Source of the DNA: Nocardioides ochotonae
Lineage (GTDB): Bacteria; Actinomycetota; Actinomycetes; Propionibacteriales; Nocardioidaceae
Assembly (NCBI RefSeq): GCF_011420305.2
Contig: NZ_CP061769.1
Span: 4,017,001 to 4,081,000, forward strand
DNA length: 64,000 nt
Direction: 5' to 3'
Both the position numbers and the translations under genes were made by a program. This document shows, piece after piece, positions 9,765-19,188 of this stretch (its first letter is position 1; every line of letters begins with the position of its first letter). The notes beneath the pieces were generated by a model. The model saw nothing but the letters and a program-made list of their open reading frames with translations, made no database searches and was not told where the DNA came from.

Positions 9765-9820
9765 TGGTCACGAACGACACCGAAGACCCCCGAAACGTTG
9801 TCGTTGGGGACCAAACGACA
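9765..9820. repeat. 56-bp hairpin repeat, copy B
   Basis: Copy B of the repeat at 9621-9676, same orientation, starts 144 bp apart. The six differences are all in the loop between the paired arms, so both arms are conserved exactly. No convincing reading frame crosses the region. It could be a pair of terminators for the convergent genes or a dispersed REP-like element. Confidence 0.8.
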
Positions 9821-9857
9821 ACACCCGCGGCCGACCCAAGCCGGCCGCAGCGAACCC

Positions 9858-10175
9858 TCAGGCCCGCTCGTCACCCACGGCCGAGGCGTCCGTGTCCGTG
9901 TCCGTGTCCGTGGCACCGTCGTCCCCGGCGGCCACCAGCAGCGGACGCACCCAGGCCCAGGTCAGGAAGCCCAGCCCGGCGACGAGCATGGCGAGGCCGG
10001 CCCACAGGTTGGCGTTGGTGCCACCGGTCTTCTCACTCGCGGTGTCGCCGAAGAGGCCCATCAGGGTGAGGATCACGCCGTACGTCGCGATCAGCAGGCC
10101 GATCACGTTGCGGATGTCGAGCGCGCCGGCCTTGTGGCGTCGCTCAGCACGGCGGGACTTCGAACGCTGCGACAT
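9858..10175 (-). CDS. Small two-helix membrane protein, function unknown
   Basis: 105 residues. A basic N-terminus (MSQRSKSRRAERRHKAG) precedes a first hydrophobic helix (IRNVIGLLIATYGVILTLMG) and, after a polar loop, a second (LWAGLAMLVAGLGFLTWAWV). The C-terminus is acidic and contains a DTDTDTD run encoded by a tandem GTCCGT hexamer near 9890-9912, a spot prone to slippage. The start ATG is 13 bp after the stop of the symporter gene, so the two are probably cotranscribed. It could be a small accessory subunit of the transporter, which is inference from position only. Confidence 0.7.
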   Translation of the reverse strand: MSQRSKSRRAERRHKAGALDIRNVIGLLIATYGVILTLMGLFGDTASEKTGGTNANLWAGLAMLVAGLGFLTWAWVRPLLVAAGDDGATDTDTDTDASAVGDERA

Positions 10176-10188
10176 CGAGACTCCCTGC

Positions 10189-11922
10189 TCAGAAGGCGAA
10201 GTTGAGGATGATGACCATGACGAGGGCGACGCCGGCGAGCGGCAGAGTGCGGCGGTACCAGGGGTACGTCGCCTCGTCCGCGTCGACGAGGTTCTCGCGC
10301 GGGGTCTCGGAGTAGACCAGGCCGACCAGCTCGGCGCGGGGCTTGGGCTTGGTGACCAGCGATACCGCGATGCTGAGCAGCACGTCGACCACGAACGCCG
10401 CGCCGGCGGCCACGAACGACGCGCCCTGGCCGCTGAGCGGGAGTACGCCGAGGCTCAGCGAGCCGAAGGAGTCCTCGCTGAGGAACGCCACCGAGACCGC
10501 CGCCAGGGTGCCGGCCACCAGGCCGACCCAGCCCGCGGTCGCGGTCATCCGGCGCCAGAACATGCCGAGGATGAAGGTCGCGAAGAGCGGGGCGTTGAAG
10601 AACCCGAACAGCGTCTGGAGGTAGTCCATGATGTTCGAGAAACTCGAGGCGAAGAACGCCGTACCGATCGCCGCCGCGGTGGCGCCGACGGTCGCGAGCC
10701 GGCCGATGCGCAGGTAGTAGGCGTCGTCGCGGTCCTTGACGACGTAGCGCTGCCACAGGTCGTAGGAGAACACCGCGTTGAAGGCGGAGATGTTCGCCGC
10801 CATCCCGGCCATGAAGGCGGCGAGCAGACCGGTGATCGCCAGGCCGAGCAGGCCGTTGGGCAACAGGTCGCGCATCAAGTACAGAAGTGAGTCGTTGAGC
10901 TTGACCGTGCCGCTGGCCCCGCCCTCGACGGTCTCACCGGCCTTGGTCTGGGCGATCTCGGTGACGAGGACCGCGGCGATCATGCCGGGCAGGATCGTGA
11001 TGAACGGGACGAACATCTTGGGGAAGGCGCCGATGATCGGCGTCTTGCGCGCCGAGCTGATCGAGTCCGAGGCCATCGCGCGCTGCACCTCGACGAAGTT
11101 GGTCGTCCAGTAGCCGAAGGACAGCACGAAGCCGAGGCCGAAGACGATGCCGATCACCGAGAGCAGGTCGGAGTCGAAGCCGGTGAGCGCGTTGCCGGGC
11201 CAGGAGTTCAGCTGCTCGGCCGCGGAGGCGGAGCCGCCGGCGCCGGCGTTCTCGGTGATCTTGTCGGTCAGCCCGTTCCAGCCGCCGACGCGGTCCAGGC
11301 CGATCAGCGTCAGTGGCAACAGCGCGGCCACGATGACGAAGAACTGGAGCACCTCGTTGTAGATCGCCGCGCTCAGCCCGCCCAACGTGATGTAGGAGAG
11401 CACCACGATCGCGGCGACCAGCAGGGCCACGATCAGGTCCCACCCGAGCAGCGCCTGGATGATCGTGCCGAGCAGGTAGAGGTTGATGCCGGCGATCAGC
11501 AGCTGGGCGACCGCGAAGGACAGCGAGTTGACCAGGTGCGCGCCGGTGCCGAAGCGGCGGTACATGAACTCCGGGACCGAGCGGACCTTGGAGCCGTAGT
11601 AGAACGGCATCATCACGACGCCGAGGAACAGCATCGCCGGGATCGCGCCCACCCAGAAGTAGTGGACCGCCGGCAGGCCGTACTCCGCACCGTTGGCGGA
11701 CATGCCCATGATCTCGACGGCACCGAGGTTGGCGGAGATGAACGCCAGGCCGGTGACCCACGCGGGCAGCGAGCGCCCGGAGAGGAAGAAGTCCACCGAG
11801 TCCGACACCTGACGCCGGGCGAGCACGCCGATCCCGATGACCACGGCGAAGTAGAGCGCGATGACCAGGTAGTCGACGGGCTGGGCGTCGATCAGGGTCC
11901 CTGCCGCGGTCGGAGCATCCAT
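10189..11922 (-). CDS. Sodium:solute symporter (SSS family)
   Basis: 577 residues with about 14 hydrophobic helices, typical of the SSS/SLC5 family that couples sodium entry to uptake of sugars or other small solutes. The core reads like sugar-type members (vSGLT/SGLT): DFFLSGRSLPAWVTGLAF near the start and the WTTNFVEVQRAMAS segment in the middle. The ATG at 11922 has a GAGAGG ribosome site in front; an in-frame upstream extension to 12036 lacks family similarity. The cytoplasmic end (PRENLVDADEATYPWYRR) precedes a last helix. The transported solute cannot be read from sequence. A 105-residue membrane protein follows immediately downstream. Confidence 0.88.
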   Translation of the reverse strand: MDAPTAAGTLIDAQPVDYLVIALYFAVVIGIGVLARRQVSDSVDFFLSGRSLPAWVTGLAFISANLGAVEIMGMSANGAEYGLPAVHYFWVGAIPAMLFLGVVMMPFYYGSKVRSVPEFMYRRFGTGAHLVNSLSFAVAQLLIAGINLYLLGTIIQALLGWDLIVALLVAAIVVLSYITLGGLSAAIYNEVLQFFVIVAALLPLTLIGLDRVGGWNGLTDKITENAGAGGSASAAEQLNSWPGNALTGFDSDLLSVIGIVFGLGFVLSFGYWTTNFVEVQRAMASDSISSARKTPIIGAFPKMFVPFITILPGMIAAVLVTEIAQTKAGETVEGGASGTVKLNDSLLYLMRDLLPNGLLGLAITGLLAAFMAGMAANISAFNAVFSYDLWQRYVVKDRDDAYYLRIGRLATVGATAAAIGTAFFASSFSNIMDYLQTLFGFFNAPLFATFILGMFWRRMTATAGWVGLVAGTLAAVSVAFLSEDSFGSLSLGVLPLSGQGASFVAAGAAFVVDVLLSIAVSLVTKPKPRAELVGLVYSETPRENLVDADEATYPWYRRTLPLAGVALVMVIILNFAF

Positions 11923-12097
11923 CAGCCACGCCTCTCTGCACAGCCCCGCGCGACCCGTGCGCGCGATGAGCATCAGGTCGGGTGCCCGTTCGCAAAGGGC
12001 GGCAAACCGCCGGGTGACCGTCCGCACAGGCGCCACCTCGGCCGGATGCGGGCGCCACCCGACGCCGATGCGATGTCATCGCGACATCACCAGGCCC

Positions 12098-12126
12098 TTG
12101 ACGTGACACCACGATGGTGTCAGCGT
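12098..12126 (+). promoter_or_regulatory. Promoter with perfect operator-like dyad before the RHH gene
   Basis: TGACACCACGATGGTGTCA (12104-12122) is a perfect inverted repeat with 7-bp arms and a 5-base centre. It sits between a TTGACG -35-like hexamer (12098-12103) and a weak -10 position (12121-12126), the classic place for a repressor site. A second dyad, GATGTC-N5-GACATC, is at 12072-12088. The gene begins 8-12 bases after the -10, so the mRNA may be leaderless. Autoregulation by the RHH protein is inference. Confidence 0.55.
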
Positions 12127-12133
12127 GGTGCTC

Positions 12134-12676
12134 ATGGACATCACGCCGTACGTCGAGAGCCTCCGCCGCGACCTCGCCGCCGCGGCCGCGACCGGCGACG
12201 AGGAGGTACGCCGCGCCGCGGAGCGCCTTGGCTACGCGCTCGAGGCGTCGGCCCGGCTGGCGATCATGGAGGCGGTCTCCCAGGCCGCCAGCGAGATCAC
12301 CGCGGAGATGCCGGCCGGCGGGGTGGACGTCCGCCTCGACGGACGCGAGCTCGCCTTCGTCGTGGACGCCCGGCCGCCCGCCCCGCCGACACCCCCGGCC
12401 CCGCCCGCACCGCCCGGTCCGGCGGCGGAGGACGAGGAGGAGGACAGCGTCGCCCGGATCACGCTCCGCATCCCGGAGTCGCTGAAGGCCCGCGCCGAGG
12501 AGCTCGCGGCCGGCGCCGGGCAGTCCCTCAACGCCTGGCTGGTCCAGGCCGTCCGCACCGCCACCCAGGAGAGCGCGATCAACATCGACATCGACCTCTC
12601 CAGCATCCCGTTCCTCGGCTCCGACCCGCTGGGCCGGGGCCGCCCCGGCAACCGCCGCATGACCGGCTGGCTCTGA
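12134..12676 (+). CDS. Ribbon-helix-helix (HicB/Arc-like) DNA-binding protein
   Basis: 180 residues from the ATG at 12134 (a GTG at 12125 is an alternative). The N-terminal half is helical (YVESLRRDLAAAAATGD). A proline-rich linker at roughly residues 80-95 and an acidic EDEEED patch follow. The C-terminal part, VARITLRIPESLKARAEELA then GQSLNAWLVQAVR, is a good ribbon-helix-helix fold of the Arc/HicB-antitoxin type: a beta strand that reads DNA, then two helices for dimer contact. No HicA-like toxin is adjacent, so I read it as a regulator of the DUF4097 gene 37 bp downstream, probably acting on the dyad at 12104-12122. Confidence 0.7.
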   Translation: MDITPYVESLRRDLAAAAATGDEEVRRAAERLGYALEASARLAIMEAVSQAASEITAEMPAGGVDVRLDGRELAFVVDARPPAPPTPPAPPAPPGPAAEDEEEDSVARITLRIPESLKARAEELAAGAGQSLNAWLVQAVRTATQESAINIDIDLSSIPFLGSDPLGRGRPGNRRMTGWL

Positions 12677-12713
12677 TCCCGGGCTCCGGGCACCGACCGA
12701 GCGAGGAGACACC

Positions 12714-13550
12714 ATGAGCACCGTCCGCACCCACGAGCTGGCGACCCCCCGCCCGGTGGACCTCCTCGTCGAGATCCACCACGGCCGGGTCGAGCTCACC
12801 GCGACGCAGACCGACGCGACCCGCGTGCGCGTCGTCGGCGCCGACGCCCCGGCCACCACCGTCGTGCAGCACGACGACCGGATCGAGGTGCTCGCGCCCC
12901 GGCACCGCGCGGGGTTCCTCGGCGGCGCGGCCGCCGAGCTGCTCGTCCAGGTCGAGCTGCCCACCGCGAGCAACGCGGCGCTGCGCACCGCCTCCGCCGA
13001 CATCGGCGTCGCCGGGTCGATCGCCAGCCTCCAGGTCCGCACCGGCTCCGGCGCGGTGCAGGTCGAGGAGCTCACCGGCCCGGCGCTGGTCGAGAGCGGG
13101 TCGGGGACCGTGCGCATCGAGCGCGCCCTCGCCGCGCTCCGCGTGAAGAGCGGCTCCGGCGACGTCCACCTCGGTCGCTGCGCCGCCGCACTCACGACCT
13201 CCAGCGGGTCCGGCGACGTCGTGATCGACGCGGTCGAGGCGCCCGCCGTCGTCAAGACCGGCACCGGCGACCTGCGCATCCGCCAGGTCTGCGCCGACGT
13301 CACCCTCACCACCGGCAGCGGCGACCTCACCGTCGCCACCGCCCGGCGCGGCCGGCTGCGGAGCACCGGGGCGTCCGGCGACGTGCGCGTCGGCGTACCC
13401 GACGGCGTCGCGGTCTGGGCCGACGTCACCACGATCAGCGGCACCGTCCGCTCCGACCTGGCGGGCACGGGCGCCCCTGCCGAGGGTCAGGACCACATCG
13501 AGCTGTGCGCCACCACCGTGACCGGCGACATCGTCGTGGTGCCGGCCTGA
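12714..13550 (+). CDS. DUF4097 family beta-strand-repeat protein
   Basis: 278 residues, ATG at 12714 with a GAGGAG ribosome site about 8 bases upstream. The body is a right-handed beta-helix-like repeat: short strands separated by turns of the form GSG or GTGD (TGSGAVQVEEL, SGSGTVRIERA, SGSGDVHLGR, SGSGDVVIDA, TGTGDLRIRQ, TGSGDLTVAT, TGASGDVRVG), roughly every 20 residues. This is the DUF4097 adhesin-like fold. No signal peptide or membrane segment is visible, so it appears cytoplasmic. Its biochemical role is not known. It follows the RHH regulator closely and is followed by a 50-residue gene; the three probably form one transcript. Confidence 0.8.
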   Translation: MSTVRTHELATPRPVDLLVEIHHGRVELTATQTDATRVRVVGADAPATTVVQHDDRIEVLAPRHRAGFLGGAAAELLVQVELPTASNAALRTASADIGVAGSIASLQVRTGSGAVQVEELTGPALVESGSGTVRIERALAALRVKSGSGDVHLGRCAAALTTSSGSGDVVIDAVEAPAVVKTGTGDLRIRQVCADVTLTTGSGDLTVATARRGRLRSTGASGDVRVGVPDGVAVWADVTTISGTVRSDLAGTGAPAEGQDHIELCATTVTGDIVVVPA

Positions 13551-13601
13551 CGTCCCACCCGTCTCCGGGCCGATGCGGCCCACCCACCCCGGGAGCACCC
13601 C

Positions 13602-13754
13602 ATGAGCGAGTTCCGTCCCCTCATCGAGCAGCAGGCACGCCACCAGATCGAGGAGCGCATCGCCCGGGCCTCGAGCCCGCGCGTCCCCAGCCTCCCTCGA
13701 CGCCACCGCCTCGCGGCCGGCCTGCGCCGGTTCGCGGACCGCCTCGAGAACTAA
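13602..13754 (+). CDS. 50-residue basic peptide of the RHH-DUF4097 cassette
   Basis: A short frame starting at ATG 13602, with GGGAG 8 bases upstream, and ending at TAA 13752-13754. The product MSEFRPLIEQQARHQIEERI continues with a basic, proline-interrupted half and ends RRFADRLEN. It is mostly helical and amphipathic, with a C-terminal Arg-rich helix. No relatives are recognised. Position 51 bp after the DUF4097 stop, a plausible ribosome site and a non-random helix pattern support it as real. The siderophore-interacting gene converges on it, ending 8 bp away. Confidence 0.55.
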   Translation: MSEFRPLIEQQARHQIEERIARASSPRVPSLPRRHRLAAGLRRFADRLEN

Positions 13755-13761
13755 AGCCGGG

Positions 13762-14727
13762 TCAGGACTTCATGGCGACGCCCTGGCGCCAGTAGCCCAT
13801 GAAGGCCACCTGACGCCGGTCGAAGCCGTGGTCCTTGACCAGCGCGCGGCGCAGCCCGGTGACCACCCGCGACTCCCCCGCGATCCACAGGTAGAGCCCG
13901 TCGCGCACGTCGGCCTCGCGGAGCACCACCGGGTCGAGCACCGGCTCGCCGGAGGAGGAGTACGTCGGGGTCTCCCACAGGTCGGGGTCCACCTCGTCGT
14001 CGGCGACCTGCGCCGCCGCGGCCTCCGCGACCGCGCCGAGCCCGAGGTGCTCGAGCACCGCGGGGTGCAGGCGGGAGCCGAGCGGGGCGCCCTCGCGGGG
14101 CAGCCAGACGATCTGGACGCCCTCGGGGTGCACGACCGAGAGGATGTCCCCGATCATCGGGACCTCCAGGAAGGCGGCGCCCCGGGCGTCGGGAGACAGT
14201 TGGGCCAGGATCGCGGTGATCGCCGGGACGGCGGTCTCGTCACCCGCGAGCAGCACCCGCGAGGCGGTGCCGGGCACGAACTCGATGCCGCCGAACTGCT
14301 GGCCGCGTCGCGGCGCCAGCACCACCGCCCGGTCGCCGACCTGCGCGGCCGCGGCCCAGGCGGCGCCGGGGCCCATCTCGCCGTCCTCGTGCAGCACGAT
14401 GTCCACCACGATGCGGGTGTCCGCACCCTCGCCGACGACCTCGCGGATCGTGTAGGTGCGCATCACCCCGCGCTCCTCGACCGGACGCTCCAGCCAGGCG
14501 GCGTACCAGTCGGCGTCGGCGGCCTCGAACCTCGGCAGGGGCCCGCCCGGGACGTGCGGCACGATCAGCTTGAAGCGCTGGTCCCACCACTCGCCGTCGA
14601 CACCGAGGTCGGCCAGCGCGGGGCTGCCGAGCTGGAGGCGGACAAAGCTGGGCGAGATCCGGTCCACGCGGCGTACCTCGACCTCCTCCAGGAGCAGGGG
14701 GAGGGCGTGCGTGGGGGTGGCGGTCAT
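13762..14727 (-). CDS. Siderophore-interacting protein (flavin-dependent ferric-siderophore reductase)
   Basis: 321 residues. Proteins of this family (ViuB/YqjH-like) use FAD and NAD(P)H to reduce iron in imported ferric siderophores and so release it in the cytoplasm. The N-terminal FAD-binding domain contains MRTYTIREV, the usual RxYT/S flavin-contact motif, followed by DIVLHEDGEMGPGAAWA. The C-terminal SIP domain has the VLLAGDETAVPAI nucleotide-binding strand and the closing WIAGESRVVTGLRR block and GYWRQGVA end, both typical. I start at ATG 14727 rather than the upstream in-frame GTG. An IdeR/DtxR-type iron box lies 20 bp upstream, which fits iron-starvation control. Confidence 0.9.
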   Translation of the reverse strand: MTATPTHALPLLLEEVEVRRVDRISPSFVRLQLGSPALADLGVDGEWWDQRFKLIVPHVPGGPLPRFEAADADWYAAWLERPVEERGVMRTYTIREVVGEGADTRIVVDIVLHEDGEMGPGAAWAAAAQVGDRAVVLAPRRGQQFGGIEFVPGTASRVLLAGDETAVPAITAILAQLSPDARGAAFLEVPMIGDILSVVHPEGVQIVWLPREGAPLGSRLHPAVLEHLGLGAVAEAAAAQVADDEVDPDLWETPTYSSSGEPVLDPVVLREADVRDGLYLWIAGESRVVTGLRRALVKDHGFDRRQVAFMGYWRQGVAMKS

Positions 14728-14746
14728 CGAGTTCCCGTCGTAGGCG

Positions 14747-14765
14747 TTAGGCAAACCTAACCTTA
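14747..14765 (-). promoter_or_regulatory. IdeR/DtxR iron box
   Basis: Read on the minus strand, TAAGGTTAGGTTTGCCTAA matches 15 of 19 bases of the known actinobacterial iron box TTAGGTTAGGCTAACCTAA. It ends 20 bp before the start of the siderophore-interacting gene, in promoter position. Iron-bound IdeR would repress the gene. Confidence 0.75.
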
Positions 14766-14797
14766 CGCCCGCGAGCGGTCCTCCCGCAGCCGAGCGA

Positions 14798-15373
14798 TCA
14801 GATCGGGGTGCGGTGGAAGCTCTGGAACGAGCGCGACGGCGTCGGCCCGCGCTGGCCCTGGTAGCGCGAGCCGTACTTCGCCGAGCCGTAGGGGTGCTCC
14901 GAGGGCGAGGTGAGCCGGAAGAAGCAGAACTGGCCGATCTTCATGCCCGGGTAGAGCTTGATCGGCAGCGTCGCGACGTTGGCGAGCTCCAGGGTGACGT
15001 GCCCGGAGAAGCCGGGGTCGACGAACCCGGCAGTGGCGTGGGTGAGCAGGCCCAGACGGCCCAGCGAGGACTTGCCCTCGACCCGCGCCGCGATGTCGTC
15101 GGGGAGGGTCAGCACCTCGTAGGTCGAGCCGAGCACGAACTCCCCGGGATGCAGGATGAACGGCTCGTCACCCTCCGGCTCGACCTCGCGGGTCAGGTCG
15201 CTCTGGTCCGCGGCCGGGTCGATGTGGGGGTAGCGGTGGTTCTCGAACACCCGGAAGAACCGGTCCAGGCGCACGTCCACCGACGACGGCTGCAGCATCG
15301 CCTCGTCCCAGGGGTCGAGGGCGACCCGTCCGGCCTTGATCTCCGCAGTGATGTCGCGGTCTGAGAGCAGCAC
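14798..15373 (-). CDS. dcd: dCTP deaminase (likely bifunctional dCTP deaminase/dUTPase)
   Basis: 191 residues, the standard length. The enzyme deaminates dCTP and, in actinobacterial members such as that of Mycobacterium tuberculosis, also hydrolyses dUTP to dUMP, feeding thymidylate synthesis. Visible family blocks are [12 protein letters not shown] at the start, [39 protein letters not shown] in the trimer active site, and TLELANVA with the catalytic glutamate. The C-terminal tail [19 protein letters not shown] is the flexible segment closing over the triphosphate. Bifunctionality is inferred from the actinobacterial context. The start is 64 bp from the divergent histidine kinase gene. Confidence 0.95.
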   Translation of the reverse strand: MLLSDRDITAEIKAGRVALDPWDEAMLQPSSVDVRLDRFFRVFENHRYPHIDPAADQSDLTREVEPEGDEPFILHPGEFVLGSTYEVLTLPDDIAARVEGKSSLGRLGLLTHATAGFVDPGFSGHVTLELANVATLPIKLYPGMKIGQFCFFRLTSPSEHPYGSAKYGSRYQGQRGPTPSRSFQSFHRTPI

Positions 15374-15437
15374 GCGCTCAACCTACCGGGAGCGAGATCA
15401 CACATGGCGCCCCCGCACCATCTGGGACGATCGCGCG

Positions 15438-18203
15438 GTGAGTCTTTCCCGTCAGGTACGCCGCGCCTCGCTCACCGGCCTCCTGGCGGTGGCCGGCGTC
15501 GCGCTGGTCAACCTCCTCCTGCTGGGCTACCTCGCCGCCGTGGTGAACCCCGCGATCGACCGGGTCGGCACCGGAGCGCGGGCCGAACGGACCAAGCACA
15601 TGGCGATGATCGACCAGGAGACCGGGCTGCGTGCCTACCTGATCACCGGCGACCGCTCGATGCTGGACGTCTACTTCCTGGCCCGCCAGGACATCGCCGG
15701 CCCGCTCGCGACCGCCCGTGAGGCCTTCGAGGACGAGCCCGGGCTCCCGGCGCTCCTCGACGAGCAGGAGGAGCGGATCCGGCGCTGGGCCACCGAGTGG
15801 GCCCAGCCCGCGATGGCCCGGGGCGCGACGTTCAGCAGCAGCGCCGTGGACGCCGAGCGCCGCCAGTTCGTCCGCGACGGCCAGACCCTGTTCGACGACT
15901 ACCGCGACGCCTACCAGGAGGTCCAGGACGCCGCCGACGCCCGCCGGGCGAGCCTGGACGACCACCGCCAGGCGGTCATCCAGGTGGCACTGGTGGTGGA
16001 GGTGCTGCTGCTGGTGGGCGGCGTGCTCGCCATGACCGTGCAGCGGCGCCGGCTGGTGCGCTCCGTCGTCACCCCCGTCGACCAGCTGCTCACCCAGATC
16101 CACACCCTCGGCCGCGGCGACCTCACCGCCCGTAACGAGGTCGCGGCGCCCCGGGAGCTGAGCGCGATCGGCGAGGGCCTCGACGAGATGGCCGGCGCCC
16201 TGCGTGCCGCCCGCGAGGACACCCTGCGCCACGAGGACGAGCTGATCGCGGCCCGGCGTACCGCCGAGGACGCGAACGCCGCCAAGTCGGCCTTCCTGGC
16301 CACGATGAGCCACGAGATCCGCACCCCGATGAACGCCGTCATCGGCATGTCCGAGCTGCTGCTCGACACCGACCTCGCCGCAGACCAGCGCGAGTACGCC
16401 GAGACCGTCCGCAACAGCGGGTCGACGCTGCTGGCGATCATCAACGACGTCCTGGACTTCTCCAAGATCGAGGCCGGGGAGCTCGAGCTCGACCACCACC
16501 CGTTCGTGCTGCGCGACTGCGTCGAGAGCTGCCTGGACCTGGTGGCGGCTCAGGCCAGCGCCAAGGGCCTCGACCTGGTCGCCCACATCGACCCGGCGGT
16601 GCCGCCGGTGGTCGTGGGCGACGTGACCCGGCTGCGCCAGGTGCTGGCCAACCTGGTCGGCAACGCGGTGAAGTTCACCGCCGCCGGCGAGGTGCTCGTC
16701 TCGGTCGCGCCGGCCACCGGTCCCGGCTCCGGTTCCGGTTCGTGCGTCATCGCCTTCGCGGTGTGCGACACCGGCGACGGCATCCCGGCCGACCGGATGG
16801 ACAGGCTGTTCCGCTCCTTCTCCCAGGTCGACTCCAGCACCACCCGCGTGTACGGCGGCACCGGTCTCGGCCTGGCGATCAGCCAGCGCCTCGTGGACGC
16901 CATGGGCGGTCGCATCGACGTGACCAGCGAGGTCGGGGTCGGCTCGACGTTCACCGTGGTGGTGCCGCTCGAGCTCGGCGAGGAGCAGGAGGACCAGGTG
17001 CGCGTGGCGCCGGCGGAGCTGCCGGGCCGCCGCGCGCTCGTCGTCGACGACAACGCCACGAACCGACGGATCCTGCGCGCCCAGCTGGAGTCGTGGGGCA
17101 TGCACGTGGTCGATGAGGAGTCGCCGGTCGAGGCGCTCGTCGCCGCGGCCGAGCGGGTGCCCGACGTCGCGATCCTCGACATGCACATGCCCGACCTCGA
17201 CGGCGTGGCGCTCGCCACCGGGCTGCGGGCGACCGCCGGCTGGGAGGACGTCCCGCTGGTGCTGCTCACCTCGCTCGGTGACCGGATCCCGGGCGCGGCC
17301 GAGCTCGGCCTGGTGCACCTCACCAAGCCGGTCAAGGCCGTCGCGCTGCGCAGCACCGTGGCCCGCAGCCTGGGCGCGCGGATCTCCGAGGCCGAGCGCC
17401 CCGAGCACGAGCCGATCGGCCGGCTGCGGGTGCTGCTCGCCGAGGACAACCCGGTGAACCAGCGCGTGGCCGGCCTGATGCTCGAGCGGCTCGGCCAGCG
17501 CCCGGTGATCGTCGCCAACGGCCAGGAGGCGCTGGTGGCCGTGCGCACCGCGCCGTACGACCTGGTGCTGATGGACGTGCAGATGCCGGTGATGGACGGC
17601 CATGAGGCGACCCGCCGGATCCGCGCCGAGCTGCCGCCCGAGGACCAGCCCCGGATCGTCGCGCTGAGCGCCAACGCGCTGGTCGAGCAGCGCGAGGACA
17701 GCCTCGCCGCCGGGATGGACGCCCACCTCGCCAAGCCGGTGCGCTCCGATGAGCTCGCCGAGGAGCTGCGTCGTACGCCGCGGCGCGGGGGCCCGGCACC
17801 CGAGCGACCGGAGGAGCCGGCCCCGACGGCCGCCGCCGCGGCCGTCCCGACCGAGGCGGCGCTGCTCGCCGCCGTCGACCCGATGGTGCTCGAGACGCTG
17901 CTGCGCCACCTGGGCGACAGCGGTCCGGCCCTCGCCGAGTCGTTGGTCTCCGCGTGGCGCACCGACGCCGAGCAGCAGGTCGAGGTCCTGTGCCGGGCTG
18001 CCGCGGACGAGGACCGCGCCGGCGCCGCCGCCGTCGCGCACAGCCTGAAGTCCGCCAGCGCGGCCGTGGGTGCCGTGCGCCTGGCCGCGGCCTGCGCGGA
18101 GCTGGAGCGCGACCTCGCCGACGGCGCGCCGGTGGACCTGCGCCGGGCCGCTGACCGGGTGGCCGCCGAGGTGGACGCCGCCCGGGTGGCGTTCACTCGC
18201 TGA
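15438..18203 (+). CDS. Hybrid sensor histidine kinase with CHASE3, two receiver domains and HPt
   Basis: 921 residues from the GTG at 15438, chosen because it places the first membrane helix (about 13-33) right after a basic start. Between two helices lies a CHASE3-like sensor ([20 protein letters not shown] and [11 protein letters not shown]). A HAMP segment, then HisKA with [13 protein letters not shown], an ATPase domain ([27 protein letters not shown]), two receiver domains (VVDDNATN with [18 protein letters not shown] with DVQMPVMDG) and a C-terminal HPt domain ([15 protein letters not shown]) follow. This is a complete phosphorelay in one chain, unusual in actinobacteria. Its output regulator is not next door. 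The 3' end overlaps the convergent anti-sigma-like gene by 11 bp. Confidence 0.9.
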   Translation: MSLSRQVRRASLTGLLAVAGVALVNLLLLGYLAAVVNPAIDRVGTGARAERTKHMAMIDQETGLRAYLITGDRSMLDVYFLARQDIAGPLATAREAFEDEPGLPALLDEQEERIRRWATEWAQPAMARGATFSSSAVDAERRQFVRDGQTLFDDYRDAYQEVQDAADARRASLDDHRQAVIQVALVVEVLLLVGGVLAMTVQRRRLVRSVVTPVDQLLTQIHTLGRGDLTARNEVAAPRELSAIGEGLDEMAGALRAAREDTLRHEDELIAARRTAEDANAAKSAFLATMSHEIRTPMNAVIGMSELLLDTDLAADQREYAETVRNSGSTLLAIINDVLDFSKIEAGELELDHHPFVLRDCVESCLDLVAAQASAKGLDLVAHIDPAVPPVVVGDVTRLRQVLANLVGNAVKFTAAGEVLVSVAPATGPGSGSGSCVIAFAVCDTGDGIPADRMDRLFRSFSQVDSSTTRVYGGTGLGLAISQRLVDAMGGRIDVTSEVGVGSTFTVVVPLELGEEQEDQVRVAPAELPGRRALVVDDNATNRRILRAQLESWGMHVVDEESPVEALVAAAERVPDVAILDMHMPDLDGVALATGLRATAGWEDVPLVLLTSLGDRIPGAAELGLVHLTKPVKAVALRSTVARSLGARISEAERPEHEPIGRLRVLLAEDNPVNQRVAGLMLERLGQRPVIVANGQEALVAVRTAPYDLVLMDVQMPVMDGHEATRRIRAELPPEDQPRIVALSANALVEQREDSLAAGMDAHLAKPVRSDELAEELRRTPRRGGPAPERPEEPAPTAAAAAVPTEAALLAAVDPMVLETLLRHLGDSGPALAESLVSAWRTDAEQQVEVLCRAAADEDRAGAAAVAHSLKSASAAVGAVRLAAACAELERDLADGAPVDLRRAADRVAAEVDAARVAFTR

Positions 18204-19188
18204 GGTCGTCCCCGCCCTCGTAGAGCCCCACGACGGCGTCACCCTCGACCACCTTCACCGGCATCCCGGCGATCTCGGCGAAGCGCTGCTGGAGCTCGGC
18301 CCGGCGTGTCTCCTCGAGCGGCGCAGCCACGCCGACGACCATTCCGCTCAGGTCGCCGCACGCGCCGGTCGAGGTCAGCTCCACGTCGGGCATCCGCTGG
18401 GCGCGCTCCCACAGCGTCACAGAGGCGTCGTGCACGTCCAGGCCCGACCACCGCACCTCGTCCACGATCACCCGCACCCCACCGGCCTGCTCCCCCGCCA
18501 GCGCCTGCACCTCGGGCGGCGCCGGGGCGCGCCAGGACACCACCACCGCGCCGGCGTCCTTCCACACCGCGACGCCCGCGTTCCCGGACAGCCCGTCGGT
18601 CTCGCGGCGCACCAGGCCGGCGACCGGGAGGATCGCCTGTTCCAGGACGCGGTCCACCTGGGCGGCGACGTCCAGGCGCTGCGACCACGGCGCCACCAGC
18701 GCCACACGGTGCTCCGGCAGCTGCTGCTCGGCGAGCCCGACGTTGCCCTGCACCAGCGCGACCACCCCCAGCGCGGTGGGCTCGGCGTGGCGCACCGTCC
18801 ACACGTTGCGCACCAGCCCGCGCACCTCCGTGACCACCCGCTCCTGCTCGGCCAGGTCCGGGATCGGCGCCGGGTCGCGGAAGACCCGGTGCCCCAGCGG
18901 GCAGTCGAACACCGCGGCCCCCTCGGCCCCGTCGGCCGGTGCGGTCGCGGGGTTCGACGGGCCAGACCCCTCGGGGCCGCTCGGCAGCACCGTGGCCGCC
19001 AGGGCCACACCCACGACCACGGCTCCGGCCCCGGCCGCGACCGCAGCCCCGCGCAACCGACGTCGGCGCCGCACCCCTCGTCGTACGACGGAGCCGGCAG
19101 CGGCCGTGGGCCGGGCCGCCGCGGCGACGGCAGTCAACGGCGCTCGCAGGGCGTCCTCGGTCCTGCTCTCGTCCTGACGCTCGTCCAT
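18193..19188 (-). CDS. Single-pass membrane protein, probable regulator of the adjacent ECF sigma factor
   Basis: 331 residues. The cytoplasmic N-terminus ([20 protein letters not shown], then [16 protein letters not shown]) leads to one membrane helix ([20 protein letters not shown]). The rest is extracytoplasmic with few cysteines (FDCPLGHRV and TGACGDLSG) and no recognisable catalytic motif. Its ATG overlaps the stop of the sigma gene by one base, so expression is coupled; this arrangement is typical for a membrane anti-sigma factor, although I see no classical zinc-binding anti-sigma motif at the N-terminus. It could instead be a regulated target gene. The 3' end overlaps the hybrid kinase gene. 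Confidence 0.65.
   Translation of the reverse strand: MDERQDESRTEDALRAPLTAVAAAARPTAAAGSVVRRGVRRRRRLRGAAVAAGAGAVVVGVALAATVLPSGPEGSGPSNPATAPADGAEGAAVFDCPLGHRVFRDPAPIPDLAEQERVVTEVRGLVRNVWTVRHAEPTALGVVALVQGNVGLAEQQLPEHRVALVAPWSQRLDVAAQVDRVLEQAILPVAGLVRRETDGLSGNAGVAVWKDAGAVVVSWRAPAPPEVQALAGEQAGGVRVIVDEVRWSGLDVHDASVTLWERAQRMPDVELTSTGACGDLSGMVVGVAAPLEETRRAELQQRFAEIAGMPVKVVEGDAVVGLYEGGDDLSE

Noticed and set aside
9621..9820. Short frame reading LVPNDN repeats across the two 56-bp repeats
   Set aside because: The translated phrase follows from the DNA repeat; there is no ribosome site or sensible protein composition, and the arms are conserved as DNA structure.
12134..12676. HicB antitoxin of a toxin-antitoxin pair
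   Set aside because: No HicA-like or other small toxin gene is adjacent, and the downstream gene is a DUF4097 protein, so only the DNA-binding fold is claimed.
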